Positions 1-6,035 of a DNA stretch of 14,047 nucleotides are shown here, piece by piece. Source of the stretch: Cyclobacteriaceae bacterium. Its GTDB lineage: Bacteria > Bacteroidota > Bacteroidia > Cytophagales > Cyclobacteriaceae. The notes under the pieces are model-generated. The model did not search any database. It was given only the letters and a program-made list of their open reading frames with translations, and had not been told where the DNA came from. The DNA lies in the NCBI GenBank assembly GCA_028279155.1, contig JANQST010000330.1, forward strand, positions 1 to 14,047, given 5' to 3'. Position numbers and translations under genes: made by a program. Positions within the stretch are counted from its first letter, which is position 1; the number at the start of each line of letters is the position of its first letter.

Positions 1-405
1 GCTTTTGAAAACTTCATCCCAAGGAATCTGCTCTGGGCTTAATTCCTGCTGCTTTACAACATCCGGGGCTTGCAGAGCCATTTCGAACAAACCATCATCT
101 TCATGCCCAACTTCTAATGCTAGAGATCTGAACTTTTTAAAATATGCTTTGAACAGACCATCATCCACCTGAACATTTGATTCTTCTGCTTCCGCAATCA
201 TTAATTCAACAGAGAGCATAATCTTGCCCCTTTTTAGCTTGTCGGAAACAAGATTTCGAATCTCAATTTCCTTGGTAGAAAATTCCTTTCCGTACCGTGG
301 GGTTAAGTCCAGAAATTTGCTGTTAAGTGATTTAATCTCTGTCTTAATTTGAAATTGTTGGTAGGTTCGCTCATCGCTTCCATACCCAGTCATGGATTGT
401 TGCAT
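1..405 (-). CDS. yicC: YicC-family protein (putative endoribonuclease), 5' part only
   Basis: This is the first 135 codons of a gene that runs off the left edge, open throughout on the minus strand. The N-terminus reads MQQSMTGYGSDER, and the (S)MTGYG opening is the signature of the YicC/YloC family. It is followed by EIKSLNSKFLDL (residues about 24-35), an IR..V...L.RGK stretch (about 63-76), and a region around 115-135 where family members carry an APDVV-like segment. E. coli YicC is about 290 residues, so roughly half is present. Family members have been reported as endoribonucleases; the original phenotype was stationary-phase and high-temperature fitness. I start at 405 because SMTGYG is normally preceded by one to three residues; the internal ATG at 391-393 is the alternative. 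The gene begins 20 bases after the stop of the upstream barrel protein, so it is probably cotranscribed. In many Bacteroidota gmk follows, but that would be outside the window. Confidence 0.88.
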   Translation of the reverse strand, partial: MQQSMTGYGSDERTYQQFQIKTEIKSLNSKFLDLTPRYGKEFSTKEIEIRNLVSDKLKRGKIMLSVELMIAEAEESNVQVDDGLFKAYFKKFRSLALEVGHEDDGLFEMALQAPDVVKQQELSPEQIPWDEVFKS

Positions 406-408
406 CCT

Positions 409-417
409 GCAAATTTA
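409..417 (-). promoter_or_regulatory. Weak candidate -7 element before yicC
   Basis: On the minus strand this reads TAAATTTGC, a full match to the Bacteroidota -7 consensus TAnnTTTG(C). It ends only 3 bases before the ATG at 405. If it is real, the transcript would start around the first ATG and favour the start at 393. I see no -33 TTG at the expected spacing. With a 20-base gap to the upstream gene, a chance match inside an operon is at least as likely. Confidence 0.22.
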
Positions 418-425
418 AGGGAAGA

Positions 426-3400
426 CTAAAAGTCTAGCCCCAGCGTGAAGTAATAGCGGTAATTTCCTACCTCGCCATCCAGGTAAGGACGGGCAGCATC
501 AAACTTAATATAGTATCCGAAAAGGACAGTTCTGAGCCCCCAGCCGAATCCTCCTAACCATGGATTTTGGAATTTGACTATTTCTGCCTGGAAAGCATTA
601 TCCTCACCAAATGTTTGAGTGATTGATCTTCCATCGCTAAACGGCGGTTGTCCGGTCCAAACGGAACCAATATCAGCAAATGCAATGACCTGGAAGTTTC
701 GTAAGAAATTTGATTTTATTGGAGTATTGCTCAAATATTGAAAGAATGGAAGGCGGATCTCGGAATTGATGACAAGTGCATCCGTTCCGAATGCTTCATT
801 GTAGTCCAACCCTCTCAGGTTTGTGGCAAATTCATTGAAGAACAAATCTGAATTGTCTCGTTGATTGTCTATTACCAAAGGATCATTTTGTCCTTGAGAA
901 TCACTTTTTGCAAAAAGCCAGTTATCCATTCCACCTAGCATGTAAACTTTTGCAGCGGGACCCATCTGTTTACCGTAAAGTACACGGTTGGCCCATATTA
1001 TTTGCTTGTGTAGTTTTTGATAATGCCTGAAGTCGAATCTCAAATTGCTGAAATTCCTACTTCCATCAGCAGTGTGGAGGTGAGAGGTAAATTCTAAAAG
1101 GGCCCTTGTTCCCTGGTACTGGTTGAATTCTTTCTCAACTGTATTGTCGAATATCAACGAAGCAGTTCCTCCGATGTAGTTGTGTTCGCTATTGGGAGCA
1201 AAACCCTCTGGCAATTCCCCCTTAACAACTTGATAGTTGAGGTTATTAAAAGTAGTGGTCGTAAAGAAAGGAGAAATTTCGGCTCGGAATGTGTGAGTAA
1301 TTGGAACTGAACCCGTCAGTTTTACTCTGTTCAACTTGTATTTCAATCGTACTTCTTCCTCACCCGTGTTGCCCTCGATTAAGTAGCTCTTTCTATCGAT
1401 TCTAAACTTGAAATCCATCCAGTATTTCAAGTAATGGAGCTCGGCGAAAATATCTCCCTGGTCAAGACTGGTTTTAAGCAAAGCACCACCTTTTATCTTG
1501 TAATTTTCCAGGACATCATTGATCTCTACCTCAGTGAATGCCATGAAGTTTCTATAGGGATCCCACAAGAACGATGTGATCACATTGTTGAAAGTAAATC
1601 TCGGAACATAAGGTATCGGCCCTATCCTTTCAGTCTTACGCTGAAAATTGCTGTATTTAGTGAAAAAAGATTCAGGTTGAAATTCCGTCTCACTTTCGTC
1701 CTGGAATTCATAGTTATCGGTATCGATCCAGTCGGGGTTTTCTTCTAGTTCCTCATTCTCTTCTTCTTCGAAGACGAAGTTATCAGCGTCAAGGTCTGTC
1801 TGCACGGGTTCTTCAACCACTTCCTCTACTTTTTCAACATTGTTTTGCTTTTCGAGGACCCTCGATACTACGAGCATTGCATTTTCTCTTCTCTTTCTAG
1901 GAGTCTCGGGGGTGAAATTGTTGCTATATAAATCAATAGAGTTGTCATAGTAGACCTTTTCTCGACCCTTGTCGAGCATGACGTATGTTAAACGGTCTGG
2001 GTCAAAGTGCAAGTCATAGCTTTCTATACTTTTATCGAACGATGTGATTTGGATCGCAGTAGAATCAAGGAAGCTGTATCTAAATAAATTAGAAATACCA
2101 CGTTGATCACTTAAATAATAGATCTCATATTGATTTTTGACGTAAGGTTTTCTGTCTTCGCTCAAGGTGTTCGTTAACCTGTAAAATTCATTCGTGGTGG
2201 TGTCCAGGTCATAAATGAATAGATTGAAGTTATTGTCTACGGATGACATTGGCACATTGGCCACATTCACCGAATCATTGACTCTGTTCGAGCTAAAAAC
2301 AAATGCGGCTGTCCCTGGGACAAAAGTTGGATCAAGATCATCATATACATCACGAGTGATTCTCCTTAGGGCATTCCGTCTCATGCTGATAAGAAAGAGA
2401 TCATTTTGGCCATCAATGTCACCAGAGATCAATGCAAGCTTACCATTGTCATTGAATGAAAAACTTTCAATTTGACGAAACCTATTGAGAGGCTTCTGGA
2501 ATTTCTGCCCTGACTCCAGGTTGAAGGTGCTCAAATAAAGGAATCCCCGTTTGAAAAGGATAACACCCAGGGTTTCATTGTCTTGCCAGTCAAGAAGGGG
2601 TAGGGCTTTGTCAACATCTTGTCCATTTATTTTATATCCTCCCTCTGTAATTTTTTTTACATTCCCAGTCTCCAGGTCTTGGACAAACACCTGGTATTTT
2701 CCTGATTTTAATGTGGCATAAGCTACTTTATCTGCATCATTATTAAACCTGATGGTAGTGTTGATGAGATCCTTGTTTCCTTTGATTTTGTCAATAATAT
2801 CTTCTTCAGGCGGAGCTTGATATCCTTTCGCTACTTCTTCCCTTTGAAGTAGGTAGTAGTTCTGCCAATCGTCCATGAAAGATTTAAATGAAAGCCCCAA
2901 AGTATTGGCGATGCTGTTTTCCTCTTTTCGAATAATTCGTGTAAGGTTGAGAATATTGGAGATGTTACTTTCTCCATATTTCACAGCGATATAATTCCAG
3001 ATACTTTGTCCGATAATTCCTGAGGATTCTTTATCAATACGTTTCAGTTTCTTGATTTTCTTTTTGCTCATGTAATCTCGCAGGTAGTCATCCATCTCTT
3101 TGGTCCATCCATAGGCCATATATCTGGCAGCTCCGTCAATGAACCAATCAGGAAGTGTAAGCAGATAGCTGTTTTGGAAAATTTCAGCAAGACTACCTCC
3201 ATACATCATGTCGTTGATGAGCGTGCTGGTGAGCTTAAGGAATAAATCTTGTCTGAACTTTGAAGCCTTACCAGGGTAGGCTACTTCTACTTGAAGCTTG
3301 ACAAAATCTGTTCTCCCACCTATTGTGTAAACCGCACCATCGATTCCGATATTGCTTTGCTGCAGATCATGTATTGAATTATAAATTAAGATCTTGGTTT

Positions 3401-3650
3401 TGTTGTATGGCGCGTAGCCCAACTTATCTGTGAGATTGACAAACTCCTCTTCCAAGAAATCGATTGCTTCAAGCGCATATTCGTGACCTCCTGGGTAATA
3501 ATAAATATCAAAATTGTTGGTGCTATAGTAATACCAATCAAAGTTTTTATACTGGATTCGATTTTGACCAAATGGCGTGGTATAATGTTGCGCAAAAGCA
3601 ACATTTGCAATCAATGTTAGTACTACTATTTTAATAAACCCTTTGAACAT
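426..3650 (-). CDS. Outer-membrane protein: pseudo-peptidase head, TolB-like propeller, Omp85/BamA-like barrel
   Basis: The protein has 1074 residues if it starts at 3650. Residues 1-20 form a signal peptide ending VAFAQ; the in-frame upstream extension would bury this signal, so I reject it. Residues about 35-290 resemble the gluzincin-like domain found in related envelope proteins (NFDIYYYPGG near 46, LPDWFIDGAARYMAYG at 166-181), but no HExxH is present. Residues about 295-590 contain repeated beta-propeller blades of the TolB/PD40 kind (DADKVAYATLKSGKYQVFV; YEIYYLSDQRGISNLF). An acidic linker spans about 607-660. From about 685 to the end is an Omp85/BamA-like C-terminal beta-barrel: FADIGSVW near 991, LGGFGWGLR near 1032, and a terminal aromatic residue in YYFTLGLDF. 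The likely site is the outer membrane with the N-terminal parts in the periplasm. The substrate is unknown. Bacteroidota genomes often label such proteins 'translocation protein TolB' although they are not TolB. The gene overlaps its upstream neighbour by 20 bases. Confidence 0.78.
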   Translation of the reverse strand: MFKGFIKIVVLTLIANVAFAQHYTTPFGQNRIQYKNFDWYYYSTNNFDIYYYPGGHEYALEAIDFLEEEFVNLTDKLGYAPYNKTKILIYNSIHDLQQSNIGIDGAVYTIGGRTDFVKLQVEVAYPGKASKFRQDLFLKLTSTLINDMMYGGSLAEIFQNSYLLTLPDWFIDGAARYMAYGWTKEMDDYLRDYMSKKKIKKLKRIDKESSGIIGQSIWNYIAVKYGESNISNILNLTRIIRKEENSIANTLGLSFKSFMDDWQNYYLLQREEVAKGYQAPPEEDIIDKIKGNKDLINTTIRFNNDADKVAYATLKSGKYQVFVQDLETGNVKKITEGGYKINGQDVDKALPLLDWQDNETLGVILFKRGFLYLSTFNLESGQKFQKPLNRFRQIESFSFNDNGKLALISGDIDGQNDLFLISMRRNALRRITRDVYDDLDPTFVPGTAAFVFSSNRVNDSVNVANVPMSSVDNNFNLFIYDLDTTTNEFYRLTNTLSEDRKPYVKNQYEIYYLSDQRGISNLFRYSFLDSTAIQITSFDKSIESYDLHFDPDRLTYVMLDKGREKVYYDNSIDLYSNNFTPETPRKRRENAMLVVSRVLEKQNNVEKVEEVVEEPVQTDLDADNFVFEEEENEELEENPDWIDTDNYEFQDESETEFQPESFFTKYSNFQRKTERIGPIPYVPRFTFNNVITSFLWDPYRNFMAFTEVEINDVLENYKIKGGALLKTSLDQGDIFAELHYLKYWMDFKFRIDRKSYLIEGNTGEEEVRLKYKLNRVKLTGSVPITHTFRAEISPFFTTTTFNNLNYQVVKGELPEGFAPNSEHNYIGGTASLIFDNTVEKEFNQYQGTRALLEFTSHLHTADGSRNFSNLRFDFRHYQKLHKQIIWANRVLYGKQMGPAAKVYMLGGMDNWLFAKSDSQGQNDPLVIDNQRDNSDLFFNEFATNLRGLDYNEAFGTDALVINSEIRLPFFQYLSNTPIKSNFLRNFQVIAFADIGSVWTGQPPFSDGRSITQTFGEDNAFQAEIVKFQNPWLGGFGWGLRTVLFGYYIKFDAARPYLDGEVGNYRYYFTLGLDF

Positions 3651-4677
3651 CTGCTTCAGTTTCAATCTTTGCTTTCCCTTCCAGAAAATCCACAAAATTA
3701 CTGGCAAAAAAAGGTGTCAATGAAACACCTTTTGTACCAAACCCATTAAATATACCTAATGTTTTTATTTCATGGTGCAGTCCTATAAACGGTTTTCTGT
3801 CAAAAGTCGCTGGTCTGATACCTGCTCTTTTTTCTTTTATACGGTAAGGACCCGTAAAAAGCTTACTTAACCTTCGTTTTATATTAGAAATACCTTCTGG
3901 TTGTGGCTCAAATGACAAATTTTTATGATCATACGTTGAGCCTATGGTATGATATCCATTTTTCGGTATCATGAATACACCGCGATTAATGATATGATCT
4001 TCAGCCAAACCACATTCTATATCCATTACTTCTCCCCGCACAAGTTTGAAGGGAAGCTCCTTGAAGAAAGGATTGTCAAGGTTTGGGCCCTCACAAAAGA
4101 TCACTTTTTCAGCTTCTATGTCTTTGTATTTAATTTTTTCACTCACAAATTCAAGTGCTTTGTAATCAAACATTTCAGACTTGTATACTCCCTTATCTAT
4201 TAGGTAATCTCTAAATGAAGACAGGAATGATTTCAAGTCAACATATCCGGATCTTTTGAGAATTATACCACCAAGCTCATCCTGAATATGTTGATATCCA
4301 ATAGGTTGAGACACTAGTTTCTCAACAAAGTTTAAATAGCCAGTTTCTTCAACTTTGGTGGACCACTCATTCTTTTCACCAGCTGTGTTGAAAGGCCTAT
4401 AAATAGGAATAGGATTTAAAAATTTTTTATTCAATGTGCGCTCAAGCTTTTGATATCGATTTTCGAGCACGGGGAAGACCTGATCTGCGAGCCAGGTCTT
4501 GGTCATTTTCTTTCCTGTGATTGGGTTAAACAATCCGGCAGCTTTGAGAGAAGATGTGTTCTTGGTTTCATAATTAATCACAAGGATTTCTTTGCCTCGG
4601 CTCAGCAGTTCATCAGCAAGCCAGGAACCCGCGATTCCTTGTCCAACAATTATCAGATCAACCTTTCTCCCAACCAC
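3631..4677 (-). CDS. FAD-dependent oxidoreductase, DAO (glycine/D-amino-acid oxidase) fold
   Basis: A 348-residue protein with an N-terminal Rossmann dinucleotide-binding motif, VDLIIVGQGIAGSWLADEL (GxGxxG at residues 12-17). An AAGLFNPITGKK segment follows near 46-57, where DAO-family enzymes bind the flavin. The C-terminal FAD/substrate region reads AGIRPATFDRKPFIG (285-299) then NGFGTKGVSL (311-320). It probably oxidises an amine or amino-acid-like substrate in the cytoplasm; the substrate cannot be told, and I see no methyltransferase domain that would make it MnmC. The start is GTG at 4675-4677: an in-frame TAA lies 12 bases before it, no ATG precedes the Rossmann motif, and starting here gives the usual short lead-in. 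It is the first gene of the minus-strand operon. Its 3' end overlaps the next gene by 20 bases, which suggests translational coupling. Confidence 0.85.
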   Translation of the reverse strand: MVGRKVDLIIVGQGIAGSWLADELLSRGKEILVINYETKNTSSLKAAGLFNPITGKKMTKTWLADQVFPVLENRYQKLERTLNKKFLNPIPIYRPFNTAGEKNEWSTKVEETGYLNFVEKLVSQPIGYQHIQDELGGIILKRSGYVDLKSFLSSFRDYLIDKGVYKSEMFDYKALEFVSEKIKYKDIEAEKVIFCEGPNLDNPFFKELPFKLVRGEVMDIECGLAEDHIINRGVFMIPKNGYHTIGSTYDHKNLSFEPQPEGISNIKRRLSKLFTGPYRIKEKRAGIRPATFDRKPFIGLHHEIKTLGIFNGFGTKGVSLTPFFASNFVDFLEGKAKIETEADVQRVY

Positions 4678-4679
4678 TT

Positions 4680-4688
4680 TACTTTTGC
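4680..4688 (+). promoter_or_regulatory. Candidate -7 element for the hydrolase-pssA-porU operon
   Basis: This reads TACTTTTGC, a full match to the Bacteroidota -7 consensus including the trailing C. It lies 31 bases before the ATG at 4720, leaving a leader of roughly 25 bases. No -33 TTG is found 17-23 bases upstream. It sits in the same 42-base gap as the opposing element at 4707-4714, so the two transcripts would overlap at their 5' ends. Confidence 0.48.
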
Positions 4689-4706
4689 ATTACTTTAAAG
4701 GGGGCT

Positions 4707-4714
4707 CAAAACTA
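4707..4714 (-). promoter_or_regulatory. Candidate -7 element for the FAD oxidoreductase operon
   Basis: On the minus strand this reads TAGTTTTG, matching TAnnTTTG. It lies 29 bases before the GTG start, a sensible distance for a short 5' leader. The nearest upstream TTG on this strand (4743-4745) is 28 bases away, longer than the 17-23 usual for a Bacteroidota -33 box, so only the -7 half is supported. Confidence 0.4.
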
Positions 4715-4719
4715 ATCAC

Positions 4720-5358
4720 ATGAAGATTAAGTCATTTGTATTCAATCCATTCTATGAGAACACATACGTGATTTCTTCAAATGCTGGCAACGCCTTCATA
4801 TTCGATCCGGGATGCTATGAAGATTTTGAAGTGGCTGAAATTTCGGAATACATTGAAAACGAAGAATTAACAATTAAAAACATCATCAATACACATTGTC
4901 ACATTGACCATGTGTTGGGGAATGAGGTGTTGAAGCAAAAGTTCAATTGCCCATTGATGATACCACAGAATGAGTTGGAAATCTTTAATGCGGTAGTTGC
5001 CTACGCTCCCCAATGGGGAATTTCTGGGTATCAACATTCGGAGGTAGATGAATACTTAAGTGAGGGGAAGAAATTGGAGCTAGATGAAATTAACCTGTCA
5101 ATGATTGAAGTTTCTGGCCATTCACCCGGTCATTTGATTTTCTACGAAAAAGATGAAAAGATCATCATTGGCGGGGATGTTCTTTTCAGGGAAAGTATCG
5201 GGAGAACAGATCTGCCTGGTGGAAATCATAGTGATCTTTTGAGAAACATTCAGGAGAAAGTGTATACGCTTCCTGAGGATGTTACAGTCTATCCTGGTCA
5301 TGGCCCGGAGACAACGATTGGTTATGAGAAAGTGAACAATCCCTTTGTAAAAGGTTAA
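4720..5358 (+). CDS. Metallo-beta-lactamase-fold hydrolase, glyoxalase II-like (YcbL/GloB type)
   Basis: A 212-residue cytoplasmic protein with the complete two-metal ligand set of the MBL superfamily: THCHIDH at 58-64 (H59, H61, D63, H64), H134 in VSGHSPGH, D153 in GGDVLF and H194 in YPGHGPET. The segment FRESIGRTDLPGG (156-168) is typical of the short YcbL-like hydrolases that lack the C-terminal helical domain of classical glyoxalase II. It probably hydrolyses a thioester such as S-lactoylglutathione or a related thiol ester. Glutathione use is uncertain in Bacteroidota, so the physiological substrate is open. It is not a true beta-lactamase: there is no signal peptide and the surrounding motifs are those of the hydrolase branch. 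It leads a tight plus-strand operon, ending 14 bases before pssA. Confidence 0.9.
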   Translation: MKIKSFVFNPFYENTYVISSNAGNAFIFDPGCYEDFEVAEISEYIENEELTIKNIINTHCHIDHVLGNEVLKQKFNCPLMIPQNELEIFNAVVAYAPQWGISGYQHSEVDEYLSEGKKLELDEINLSMIEVSGHSPGHLIFYEKDEKIIIGGDVLFRESIGRTDLPGGNHSDLLRNIQEKVYTLPEDVTVYPGHGPETTIGYEKVNNPFVKG

Positions 5359-5372
5359 GTAAGTCAGGTATC

Positions 5373-6029
5373 ATGAAAAAGCACATCCCAAACATTTTAA
5401 CAAGTCTGAACTTAGCGATTGGATCAGCTGGAATTTTCTATGTGCTAACTACGGATTATAACTATGCATTCTATTTCGTAATCGTTGCTGGTGTGTTTGA
5501 TTTTTTAGATGGATTCGCTGCGCGTCTTTTGAATGTGAAATCGGAAATGGGGAAAGAGCTTGACTCTTTGGCTGATATGGTTTCGTTTGGTTTGTTACCA
5601 GCTTTCTATATGATGAAAATGTTGGATAACTCTTCAGAGTTCTATTGGATTGGACTTCTAATTGCTATTTTCTCAGCGCTCCGTCTGGCTAAATTCAACC
5701 TCGATGATTCCCAATTGGATAGTTTCGAAGGATTGCCTACCCCGGCTAATGCCATTATGCTTACTTCTTTGCTCTATCTGGGCTATCAATTACCGGAACT
5801 GACATTGATAGGTATTGTGTTAATGTCCAGTCTGCTTCTGGTTTCTAAACTTCGACTTATTGCATTGAAATTTAGATCTTTCGGCTGGAGAGGAAATGAG
5901 GCTCGGTGGATATTGATTATTGGTTCCATTCTCTTGTTTTTGGTCTTCAGGTGGACATTTGTTCCACTTCTGATCCCATTTTACATAGTTGTATCGATTT
6001 TATCGAGTGTTACCTTGAAACGAGGGTGA
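5373..6029 (+). CDS. pssA: CDP-diacylglycerol-serine O-phosphatidyltransferase
   Basis: A 218-residue integral membrane enzyme that makes phosphatidylserine, the precursor of phosphatidylethanolamine, from CDP-diacylglycerol and L-serine. The complete CDP-alcohol phosphatidyltransferase motif is present: D43xxD46G47xxA50R51, eight residues, G60xxxD64xxxD68. The start MKKHIPNILTSLNLAIG and the segments ALRLAKFN (about 104-111) and EGLPTPAN are characteristic of the PssA branch rather than PgsA. Several hydrophobic stretches (about 13-27, 32-45, 90-106, 125-155, 180-212) fit the usual six-helix topology. Length matches the short Bacteroidota PssA. It begins 14 bases after the hydrolase gene and ends 6 bases before porU, so the three are probably cotranscribed. 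Confidence 0.92.
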   Translation: MKKHIPNILTSLNLAIGSAGIFYVLTTDYNYAFYFVIVAGVFDFLDGFAARLLNVKSEMGKELDSLADMVSFGLLPAFYMMKMLDNSSEFYWIGLLIAIFSALRLAKFNLDDSQLDSFEGLPTPANAIMLTSLLYLGYQLPELTLIGIVLMSSLLLVSKLRLIALKFRSFGWRGNEARWILIIGSILLFLVFRWTFVPLLIPFYIVVSILSSVTLKRG

Positions 6030-6035
6030 ATTATA

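Noticed and set aside
1434..1748. Plus-strand open frame of 104 codons opposite the fusion protein
   Set aside because: It is antisense to the barrel and acidic-linker coding region, with no promoter-like element or recognisable protein features.
426..3650. Genuine TolB of the Tol-Pal system
   Set aside because: TolB is about 430 residues and soluble; this chain has an outer-membrane barrel, an extra N-terminal domain and no tol or pal gene next to it.
3651..3707. 19-residue N-terminal extension of the fusion protein
   Set aside because: It lies wholly within the oxidoreductase gene and precedes an otherwise complete signal peptide starting at 3650.
3631..4677. MnmC tRNA-modification enzyme
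   Set aside because: Only the DAO-type FAD domain is present; the methyltransferase domain of MnmC is missing, and the substrate cannot be inferred.
4720..5358. True beta-lactamase or antibiotic-resistance function
   Set aside because: There is no signal peptide, and the GGDVLF, GRTDLPGG and YPGHGPET segments are those of glyoxalase II-like hydrolases.
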